Shown here: positions 9,243-16,914 of the stretch, piece after piece
Numbering within the stretch: position 1 is the first letter of the stretch
Layout of the letters: each line of letters starts with the position of its first letter
From: Desertivirga arenae
Lineage (GTDB): Bacteria; Bacteroidota; Bacteroidia; Sphingobacteriales; Sphingobacteriaceae
Assembly: GCF_017355785.1 (NCBI RefSeq)
Contig: NZ_JAFEWE010000002.1
Span: forward strand, 422,618-486,617
DNA: 64,000 nt
Reading direction: 5' to 3'
The notes under the pieces: model-generated
What the model was told of the DNA's origin: nothing
Databases searched by the model: none
The model's input: only the letters and a program-made list of their open reading frames with translations
Position numbers and translations under genes: made by a program

Positions 9243-12200
9243 ATGAGAAGGAGAATTCTTATGCGGTTTTACCTTAGTACTTTTATTCTGTTCAGTGCCA
9301 TTATGCAGATCTCTGCACGGTCATTTGCTCAGAAGATTTCCATTTCAGAAAAGAATGCTGCTCTTATAACAGTGTTCGATCAGATCAGCGAACAGAGTGG
9401 TTATGATTTCTTTGTTTCCCGTGCATTGGTAAAAGATGCCAGACCTGTAAGCTTGAACGTGAAGGATGAGGAGCTTAAAGTGGTGTTGGAGAAAGTTTTT
9501 GCCGGGCAGTCACTTAAATATTCTATCGTTGATAAAACCATTGTGATCAGCAAGAAAGAGGAATCCCTGCTGGATAAGATTAAGGATGCGCTGACCCTGC
9601 CAATAAGTGTGCGCGGAAGAGTGATAGACAGTTTGGGCAGACCGCTAGCCGGCGCCGTTGTACGAATTAAAGGAGGAAATGCAGCCTTCGCCACCGATAA
9701 TAATGGCGAGTTCTTTTTTGGAAGTGTAGAAGAGGGAAGCATCCTTATTGTGAGCTATGTGGGTTATGCCACCAGGGAAGTACCTGTTGCCAGCTATGTG
9801 CGGGTGATGATGAGTGTAAATCCGGAAGTACTGAAGGAGGTTACTATCGTTAATAACGGTTTCCAGGAGATCAACAGGGAACGTGCTTCGGGGAGTTATT
9901 CGAAGCCCGACATGGAGGTCTTTAAAAACCGAACCGGAACAGTGAATGTACTAACGCGCCTGGAAGGGCTTATCCCTGGACTCACCATCGTACAGGGCCC
10001 ACGCGTTACCATCAGCCGTAACGGAAGCACTGCAGGAAACCAGGGCCTCATCCGCGGAGCTAGTAGTATTCAGCTGAATCCTGATCCGCTCTTTGTGGTG
10101 AACAATGTGGTCGTTCCGGATATCTCAGACCTTAACCCGGATGATGTAGCAGATATTACCGTACTTAAAGATGCGGCAGCGGCAGCGATCTGGGGTTCGA
10201 GGGCAGCGAATGGCGTGATCGTTATCACCACAAAAAAAGGAAGTAAAACCGGGAAACTAAAGATTGGCTATAACAGCTTTGTTAATTTCCAGGGTAAGCC
10301 CGACTTTGAGTACAATCCGGTATTAAGCAGCGAGGAATACATCCGCGCAGCAAGGGAAGTATTTAGTCCGCAGAACTATCCTCTGGCCTCTCTTTCCACC
10401 TCTGTGCTTACTCCGCACGAGTGGTTCCTGTATAATCCGGCGGGTCTTTCGCAGGCAAGGGTAAATGCTGGTCTTGATAGTCTTGCCTCCATCAACAATA
10501 TGGGGCAGGTTAAGGATCTGTTGTATCGCGATGCCATCAGCTCTAACCAAACGCTTTCTGCTTCGGGTGGCAATGACCGGTATTCCTTCTACGGATCTTT
10601 ATCCTATAATAATACAAGAACGAACAGGCCGGGCGATAAGAACGACACTTACAGATTGAACTTCAGTCAGAATATCAACCCTGGCAAAAGAGTGAAGATC
10701 AGCCTGAATTCAATCCTGAGCAATTCGACCAGCTCCTCTTTACGCCCATTAACTATAGAGAATTCTTTCCTTCCCTACCAGCTGTTCCAGGATGAGAATG
10801 GCAATGCTATCCCCATGAATTACCTTACGGGATGGTCGGAGGCTTTAAGGCTCGATTATCAGAACCGCAGCCGGATCAACCTGAACTATGTCCCGCTTGA
10901 TGAGCTAAATTACGGGAACAGCAAATCCAATAATTTGTCGGTACAGTTGAATGCTACTGCTTCGGTTGATATCTGGAAAGGACTGAGCTTTAAGGGTACC
11001 TATGGCTACCAAAAGTCGCCCAGTAATTCGACAAGTTACGATGATATGCAATCGTACAAAATGCGCAGGGAGTTGCTAACCATGACGGTTGCTCCTACTG
11101 CTGGCTCTACCCCTGTTTATTACATTCCTTCTACAGGTGGCAAATATTCAACAAGCAATATGGATCAGCGCAACTGGACAGTAAGGAACCAGCTGGTGTT
11201 CAACCAGGCTTTAAGGAAGGGGAAAGATTATTTGACCCTGCAGGGAGGACAGGAAATTCAGGAACAGTTCAGCATTAGCACTGGTTCGGTTGTACGTGGG
11301 TATAACCCAGCTTTGCAGACCTATGAGCTGATGAACTATACTTTGAACCGTAATGGCCTTAACTCGATAGTAAGGGGATATTTTAGTGAAAGTCCATACT
11401 TCAAACAAGAGGTTTTGCAGCGCTTTAAATCCTGGTTTGCCCTCGGTAGCTATAGTTTCGACCATAAATATGTGATTGATGGTAGCTGGAGGGTAGATCA
11501 TAGTAATTTGTTTGGTCAGGATAAATCGACGCAAAATAAACCAGCATGGAGTATTGGAGGAAAATGGATTGCTACGAGGGAGAGCTTTCTGGATGATGTG
11601 AAATGGCTGAATAATTTATCCCTCCGCGGAACCTATGGTATTGCCGGAAATTCGCCATATGCAGCTGCTGGTTCTAATTATAATATTCTTGCTGCAGAGT
11701 TTGGTCAAAATATAGCGGGCACAGGATTAACAGTTCAAAGCCCTGCGAACAATCGCCTGTTGTGGGAGATCACCCGGACAAGGAATCTTGGATTTGATCT
11801 GGCTGTATTGAATAACCGCATTAATTTCAGTTTCGACCATTACCGTAAAAAGACTACAAACCTGTTGGGAGGACTGGTATTGAATCCACTTACGGGCCAC
11901 AATTCAATCACCGGAAACCTTGGTGAGCTGACAAACAAAGGACTTGAGTTTAGTCTTCGGACGATCAACCTGCGTTCTGCTGCTTTTGACTGGAGCACTA
12001 ATCTTACCTTAAGCTATAACAAGAATAAGCTGGTGGATTATGGTACCATGAGTCCGTTTTTGAACCAGGGAGCAACTAAGGTTGGCTCAACCTATTTCCC
12101 AGGCTACAGTATGTATCCTTTGTTTGCCTACCAGTTTGCAGGCCTTGATAACTTAGGAGATCCGATGATTAGACTGGCAGATGGTTCTGTAACGAAGAGG

Positions 12201-12779
12201 GGCTATGTAGCGGTTGGAGACGATATTGTTTTTAAGGGTACCGTAGTGCCTGTATACAGCGGCGGTTTCTCTAATACCTTCCGGCTTAAGGCCTTTAGCC
12301 TGTCTGCCAATATGATCTATAATCTGGGCCACGTGATGAGAAGGGATGTAAATAACTTCTATACGGGACGTTTGACTGGTGCTACTACTACGTTCAGCGG
12401 AAATATCACTAGTTATTTTAACGACCGCTGGAAACAACCTGGTGACAAAGCCTTTACCAATGTTCCTTCGTATGTGGCCGACCAGAACATCCACTACTCC
12501 CGCAGGGATGTTAACTACTATATAAGGGGAGACGTTAATGTGGTAAGCGCATCTTACGTGAAGTTGCGTGATATCACCCTTACCTACACCATGCCGCGCA
12601 GTGTGCTGCAGAAGTTGAAGATGGAGGGTTTAAATGTATTCCTGCAGTCGGGCAACTTTATGGTTTGGAAGGCGAACAAGAATGGCATCGATCCTGAATA
12701 CCACGGCCTGAGTACGGGCGAGAGAAGGCTTCCGCCTTTTAAACATCCTCTGAGCATTGGTACTAACATTTCACTTTGA
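9243..12779 (+). CDS. SusC/RagA family TonB-linked outer-membrane transporter with STN domain
   Basis: About 1178 aa. The chosen start MRRRILMRF begins a normal signal peptide ending at RSFAQ; the frame stays open 96 nt upstream, but that part does not look like a signal sequence. Domains in order: STN signalling domain (ISEKNAALITVFDQISEQSGYDFF), carboxypeptidase-regulatory-like domain (VRGRVIDSLGRPLAGAVVRI), plug (IRGASSIQLNPDPLFVVNNVVV...DVADITVLKDAAAAAIWGSRAANGVIVITTKKG) and a 22-strand barrel ending in GTNISL. The STN domain links it to the FecR/sigma pair upstream. The ligand is not clear; the adjacent M16 peptidase hints at peptides. Confidence 0.93.
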   Translation: MRRRILMRFYLSTFILFSAIMQISARSFAQKISISEKNAALITVFDQISEQSGYDFFVSRALVKDARPVSLNVKDEELKVVLEKVFAGQSLKYSIVDKTIVISKKEESLLDKIKDALTLPISVRGRVIDSLGRPLAGAVVRIKGGNAAFATDNNGEFFFGSVEEGSILIVSYVGYATREVPVASYVRVMMSVNPEVLKEVTIVNNGFQEINRERASGSYSKPDMEVFKNRTGTVNVLTRLEGLIPGLTIVQGPRVTISRNGSTAGNQGLIRGASSIQLNPDPLFVVNNVVVPDISDLNPDDVADITVLKDAAAAAIWGSRAANGVIVITTKKGSKTGKLKIGYNSFVNFQGKPDFEYNPVLSSEEYIRAAREVFSPQNYPLASLSTSVLTPHEWFLYNPAGLSQARVNAGLDSLASINNMGQVKDLLYRDAISSNQTLSASGGNDRYSFYGSLSYNNTRTNRPGDKNDTYRLNFSQNINPGKRVKISLNSILSNSTSSSLRPLTIENSFLPYQLFQDENGNAIPMNYLTGWSEALRLDYQNRSRINLNYVPLDELNYGNSKSNNLSVQLNATASVDIWKGLSFKGTYGYQKSPSNSTSYDDMQSYKMRRELLTMTVAPTAGSTPVYYIPSTGGKYSTSNMDQRNWTVRNQLVFNQALRKGKDYLTLQGGQEIQEQFSISTGSVVRGYNPALQTYELMNYTLNRNGLNSIVRGYFSESPYFKQEVLQRFKSWFALGSYSFDHKYVIDGSWRVDHSNLFGQDKSTQNKPAWSIGGKWIATRESFLDDVKWLNNLSLRGTYGIAGNSPYAAAGSNYNILAAEFGQNIAGTGLTVQSPANNRLLWEITRTRNLGFDLAVLNNRINFSFDHYRKKTTNLLGGLVLNPLTGHNSITGNLGELTNKGLEFSLRTINLRSAAFDWSTNLTLSYNKNKLVDYGTMSPFLNQGATKVGSTYFPGYSMYPLFAYQFAGLDNLGDPMIRLADGSVTKRGYVAVGDDIVFKGTVVPVYSGGFSNTFRLKAFSLSANMIYNLGHVMRRDVNNFYTGRLTGATTTFSGNITSYFNDRWKQPGDKAFTNVPSYVADQNIHYSRRDVNYYIRGDVNVVSASYVKLRDITLTYTMPRSVLQKLKMEGLNVFLQSGNFMVWKANKNGIDPEYHGLSTGERRLPPFKHPLSIGTNISL

Positions 12780-12804
12780 TCATACAATTTAAGGAATAAC
12801 AGAC

Positions 12805-14259
12805 ATGAGAACCCGATATATATTTTGTCTCCTCGTAATTTGTGCCTCTTTCAGCTCCTGCAAAAAGGATTTTTTGGAAGTGATCCCGAAAGGGCAGCAG
12901 ATAGCTGAAAAAACAGAGGACTATGCCCTGCTGATGAATAACAGCACCTTTTACCAATACCTGAACGGCGGAGGCTGGCAGGCACCGGTATTGATGGGCG
13001 ATGATGTGGCGGCTGAAGCTACCTTTTTCAATTCGGCACCTGTACAAACACAACGTTTATTCAGGTGGGATGAGGTGATCTACGACCAGGTAACGGATGT
13101 TGCTTCAGACCTTCGCCTCTTTTTACCTCAGGTGTATACCAGCAACCTGGTGATCAACGAGGTGATGGGCTCTAAGGGAGGCAGCGAACAGCAAAAGAAG
13201 GCTCTGCAAGCCGAGGCCCTGGCTACACGTGCATGGATCTATTTTCAACTGGTTAATTTCTATGCAAAGCCTTATAATGCAGCTACTGCCGGCACCGATC
13301 CAGGCTTCCCTATTATCACTAAAGCGGACGCAATGGAATCCGTTTTTAATCGCGGCACGGTCCAGGGGACTTACGACTTTATCATTTCCGACCTTGTTTC
13401 GGCCATAGAGAACCTGCCGATGGAGAATGTGATACGGACGCGTTTTTCTAAACCTGCAGCCCAGGCCTTGCTAGGGAAGGTTTACCTCTTTATGGGAAAA
13501 CCGGATCTTGCCCTGCCTCTGCTGGAAAGTGCTCTCGCGAATAATGCCTCGGCTGCCAGTCCCGCCAGGCTATACGATTACAACGTTACCTTCGCCCCTG
13601 GCGGCTCCTTTTTGCCAATCGCTAACAATGGCCCTACGTCTCCGGGAAATAACTATAATGATTTTACAGAATCGATACTGGCAAAAACTTTCGGGAATCC
13701 TTTTGCTTTCGGGAATAGCGGTATAATTATCAGTCCCGAAACTGCTGCCCTCTACTCCCCTTCCGACTTGAGGCTGAAGTTTTACAGTCCCACCTATAAC
13801 ACCGGCCAGCCAAATCCGCAGGGAAGATTGCGGAAATACGGTGTCTCCTACAGCAAGTTTGGAGTCGGCCTTCCGGAATTACACTTGCTTATCGCAGAAT
13901 CTCGTGCTCGTTTAAATCGTCTGGATGCTGCCGTAGCTGATCTGGAGGCTTTCCGCTCGAAGCGGATGCCTGCAGCTGATGCCAAAGTGCCTGCAGCAGT
14001 AGCCGGGGATCAAAATGCGCTGATCAGGTTCATATTTGATGAGCGTGTGCGGGAATTTGCTGCAGAGGGATACCGTTGGTTTGATATGCGGCGTATGTCG
14101 GTTGATCCTGTCTTCCAGGGGATCACTTTTACTCATAAAGTGTATCCGGCTACTGCCACCGCACCTGTGGTTTATACGATGAATCAGCCTGATCGTCTGG
14201 TACTGCGTATCCCTCCAAATATCATGGTTTCAAACCCTGGAATGGAGAATAACCCTTAG
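12805..14259 (+). CDS. SusD/RagB-family surface lipoprotein
   Basis: Partner of the SusC protein just upstream (25 nt gap), 484 aa. The signal peptide ends in a lipobox (CASFSSCKK), so it is a lipoprotein, most likely on the cell surface as the lid of the SusC barrel. A TPR-like helical region is seen (QAEALATRAWIYFQLVNFYAKPY; AAQALLGKVYLFMGKPDLAL), and the C-terminal family motif RVREFAAEGYRWFDMRRM is present. Shorter than many SusD proteins (about 500-600 aa), which fits the RagB branch. Confidence 0.92.
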   Translation: MRTRYIFCLLVICASFSSCKKDFLEVIPKGQQIAEKTEDYALLMNNSTFYQYLNGGGWQAPVLMGDDVAAEATFFNSAPVQTQRLFRWDEVIYDQVTDVASDLRLFLPQVYTSNLVINEVMGSKGGSEQQKKALQAEALATRAWIYFQLVNFYAKPYNAATAGTDPGFPIITKADAMESVFNRGTVQGTYDFIISDLVSAIENLPMENVIRTRFSKPAAQALLGKVYLFMGKPDLALPLLESALANNASAASPARLYDYNVTFAPGGSFLPIANNGPTSPGNNYNDFTESILAKTFGNPFAFGNSGIIISPETAALYSPSDLRLKFYSPTYNTGQPNPQGRLRKYGVSYSKFGVGLPELHLLIAESRARLNRLDAAVADLEAFRSKRMPAADAKVPAAVAGDQNALIRFIFDERVREFAAEGYRWFDMRRMSVDPVFQGITFTHKVYPATATAPVVYTMNQPDRLVLRIPPNIMVSNPGMENNP

Positions 14260-14287
14260 GGAAGATCACTCAATTTAAATTTTAAAG

Positions 14288-15484
14288 ATGTTCAGGAATT
14301 TATGGAAAAATGCCCTGCTTGCTACCGCTTTGTCGGTAGCAAGTGGAGCTCTTTATGCTCAGAAAGCGTTCACACTGAACGGAAAATTGTCAAAAGACAA
14401 GTCGGGCATGCTTCGCTTAACGTATTATAACGACAGTTTGGAAGTGCGTGATTCTGTGGAGCTTAAAGAGGGTGCTTTCACGTTTAAGGGGAAAGTTAAA
14501 GAGCCTGTTTTGGCAACCCTTGAGCTGAACCCCCGGCACGGCAGGGTGACCTACGAGGAATACATGAACCGGGATGCGCTGGAGTTCTATCTGGAACCTG
14601 CTAAGATCAGTTTAGAGAGTAGCGGCGGTGTTAAAACAGCCAGCATCCGCGGAAGCAAAAACCAAATCTCCTTTGAAAAGATCAGTGCCTTACAGGCAAA
14701 GCTTGATAGCCAGCTGGCACCCTACGAGAAGCTGTATATGAAGTACCGGTCGGAACGCGACACTGCAGGCGCAAGAGCTTTGATGCTGAAGGTGAACCCC
14801 ATCTTACAGGAGAAAAGGGAGACGGATAGTCTTTTTATTGCCGGAAACCCGGATAGCTATGCCGCTTTCAGTATCTTTTTTAAACAGAGGGGCCCCTTTA
14901 TCATAGAGCTTCCGGCAGTTGAAAAGGAGTTCAACCACTTTAGCAACAAAGTGAAGAAATCATATCTGGGCCGCAAGATTGCTTCTAGAATTGCCCTGGC
15001 TAAACGACTGGAACCCGGAAATAAGGCTCCGGATTTTACTTTGCCTGATGCTGACGGAAGGCCGCTGAGCCTTTCCTCCCTGCAGGGAAAGAATGTTTTA
15101 CTAGTGTTCTGGACCCGTAGTATGGCAAACTTCCAGGCTTTTAAAAATAATATTGATAAGGCATGGGAAGGGCTGGGTAAGGACCGCCTAAGCGTTCTTG
15201 CGGTAAATTATAGTCCCGATAATGCTTCCCTTAAAGATCTCATGGAACGCGAATCTATCAGCTGGTTAAGTGTGAGTGATGTGAATGGAATGGATTTTAT
15301 CCGAATGAGAGGCTCCGGTAGTGTAGCGGCGACTTATGACCTAAGTCCGGTAACTATCCCGCAAGCTTGGCTGGTTAACGCTGAGGGGATCATTCTGGCC
15401 AGGAACTTAAAAATTGATCAACTTCTTTCAGACAGGATTGGCAATCTGCTGCAGAATCCTACAAACACTAAAAAACATGAATAA
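14288..15484 (+). CDS. TlpA-like thioredoxin-fold protein lacking the CxxC cysteines
   Basis: Exported protein of 398 aa with a signal peptide ending at GALYAQ. The N-terminal half resembles the DUF4369 domain (FTLNGKLSKDKSGMLRLTYY), and the C-terminal half is an AhpC/TSA-thioredoxin fold (APDFTLPDADGRPLSLSSLQGKNVLLVFW). At the redox site, where family members have FWASWCGPC, this protein reads FWTRSMANF: both cysteines are replaced (Met279 and Phe282). The fold continues normally to LVNAEGIILARNL, so this is not a frameshift. It probably cannot do thiol-disulfide exchange and may act as a binding or structural partner of the next gene product. Its last 8 nt overlap the start of that gene. 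Confidence 0.85.
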   Translation: MFRNLWKNALLATALSVASGALYAQKAFTLNGKLSKDKSGMLRLTYYNDSLEVRDSVELKEGAFTFKGKVKEPVLATLELNPRHGRVTYEEYMNRDALEFYLEPAKISLESSGGVKTASIRGSKNQISFEKISALQAKLDSQLAPYEKLYMKYRSERDTAGARALMLKVNPILQEKRETDSLFIAGNPDSYAAFSIFFKQRGPFIIELPAVEKEFNHFSNKVKKSYLGRKIASRIALAKRLEPGNKAPDFTLPDADGRPLSLSSLQGKNVLLVFWTRSMANFQAFKNNIDKAWEGLGKDRLSVLAVNYSPDNASLKDLMERESISWLSVSDVNGMDFIRMRGSGSVAATYDLSPVTIPQAWLVNAEGIILARNLKIDQLLSDRIGNLLQNPTNTKKHE

Positions 15485-16901
15485 ACTAATTTGTCTTTTA
15501 CTCTTGCTTCCATTGGGTTCGTTTGCTCAAAAAGCTGTGCTTGTGCGTGGGAATGCAGGTAAAGGAAACAAGGGACAGATCTATTTCTATGAGAAGCAGG
15601 AACGGGTTTCAAAGCCTACGGATTCCTGTACGATTAAGCCGGACGGCTCTTTCTCTAAAACCTTTAGCCCCGGGGCCTCCGGTGCGCGCTTCATTGCCGC
15701 CAATAACGATCAGCCTTATGCGATCTGGTTGGGAAATGAGGACCTCATGATCAGTTATCAGCCTGATGGCTTTCCTGAAATAAATGGTGGCGGTACGGAG
15801 AATAAGCTGCTTAACGTGATGAATAAGGCAAAACTTACTTATGCTAATTCCATGTCGGGCAATTCGCCGGACTCCATTAGGCGGGGTGCTATGGGCAAGT
15901 TTCAAGGCTCTTTAAAGATACTGGCTAAGCAGCATGCAGACGTTCCCTCGGTGGTTTGCGTGCTGCAGCTTTTGAACCGGGAAGAGGATAAAGCTTTTGT
16001 TTCGGAAATTGCTAGTTCCTTACAGAAGAGCCAACCTGATAACCCTGGTGTACAGGAGTTTATTGCCGAGTATACTCGCCTTGATCCGGGGCATCCAGCT
16101 ATTGACTTCCGCTTCCTTACTCTGGAGGGGCAAAATGAATCCTTAACTACTATTCTGGGGAAAGCTAAATACACACTGGTAGATTTCTGGGGCACCTATT
16201 GTGTTCCTTGCCGCGAAGGGATACCAGGAATAAAAAAATTATATGGTCAGTATAAGGAAAAGGGTTTGGGGATTCTGGCCATTTCGCTTGACAGGAAAGA
16301 CGATATCTGGAAGAAGTCGGTAGCGGAGGAGGATATGCCCTGGGCACAGGGTCGTACCGAAGACGGAGGCAGGGAGGTTATGGAAAAGTACCGCTTTAAT
16401 GGTATCCCCTACCTGGCCTTGTTCAATCAGAAGGGAGAGATTGTTGCCCTTGCCCTGCAGCATGAGGAATTGGAACAACGACTGAAGGGGCTGATGGGTG
16501 CGCCTGCAGAGCTTTTGAATGCTGCTGCTGAGGAACACGGGCTTTCTATCATCCCATCGGAAGAAGAGAAAGCCTTGGTTGCTAAGATTACTTCTGGGGA
16601 CCTGAATGCGAAGTATTCGGCTTTGCTTAAAGGGCTATCGCAGGAGCAATATATCAGCAACTACATGAAGGTGCTGGAACAGAACCTGGATCTGAAGGAA
16701 TACCAGAAGGGAAAGATCTCCTGGTCTTTGCCTGCAAATTTTCGCGACTTGCAGGAGATATACAAAGGGAAACTTGGTTTGAAAGAGAAACAGGAAGCCT
16801 ACCGCAAGATTGAGGAAAAGCAATTGGGCTTTCTGAGGTTCGCGCTGAAGAAGGAGCAATACGAGAAATATTTGAGGCTGAGGGCCGGGAAAAAGATTTA
16901 G
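15477..16901 (+). CDS. TlpA-family thiol-disulfide protein with intact CVPC site
   Basis: About 474 aa from the ATG at 15477, which gives a clean signal peptide (MNKLICLLLLLPLGSFAQ) and overlaps the previous gene by 8 nt, suggesting coupled translation. An N-terminal DUF4369-like beta domain is followed by a thioredoxin domain with DFWGTYCVPCREG (Cys242 and Cys245), the cis-Pro region FNGIPYLALFNQKG, and a helical C-terminal extension of ~130 residues rich in Lys and Glu. Periplasmic reductant or isomerase role is likely. It is paired with a cysteine-less paralogue upstream and an M16 peptidase 13 nt downstream. Confidence 0.88.
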   Translation: MNKLICLLLLLPLGSFAQKAVLVRGNAGKGNKGQIYFYEKQERVSKPTDSCTIKPDGSFSKTFSPGASGARFIAANNDQPYAIWLGNEDLMISYQPDGFPEINGGGTENKLLNVMNKAKLTYANSMSGNSPDSIRRGAMGKFQGSLKILAKQHADVPSVVCVLQLLNREEDKAFVSEIASSLQKSQPDNPGVQEFIAEYTRLDPGHPAIDFRFLTLEGQNESLTTILGKAKYTLVDFWGTYCVPCREGIPGIKKLYGQYKEKGLGILAISLDRKDDIWKKSVAEEDMPWAQGRTEDGGREVMEKYRFNGIPYLALFNQKGEIVALALQHEELEQRLKGLMGAPAELLNAAAEEHGLSIIPSEEEKALVAKITSGDLNAKYSALLKGLSQEQYISNYMKVLEQNLDLKEYQKGKISWSLPANFRDLQEIYKGKLGLKEKQEAYRKIEEKQLGFLRFALKKEQYEKYLRLRAGKKI

Positions 16902-16914
16902 GAGGTTATAAATT

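Noticed and set aside
14288-15484. Frameshift or sequencing error as the cause of the missing CxxC
   Set aside because: The frame is intact on both sides of the site and the thioredoxin fold motifs continue in register, so it is a substitution.
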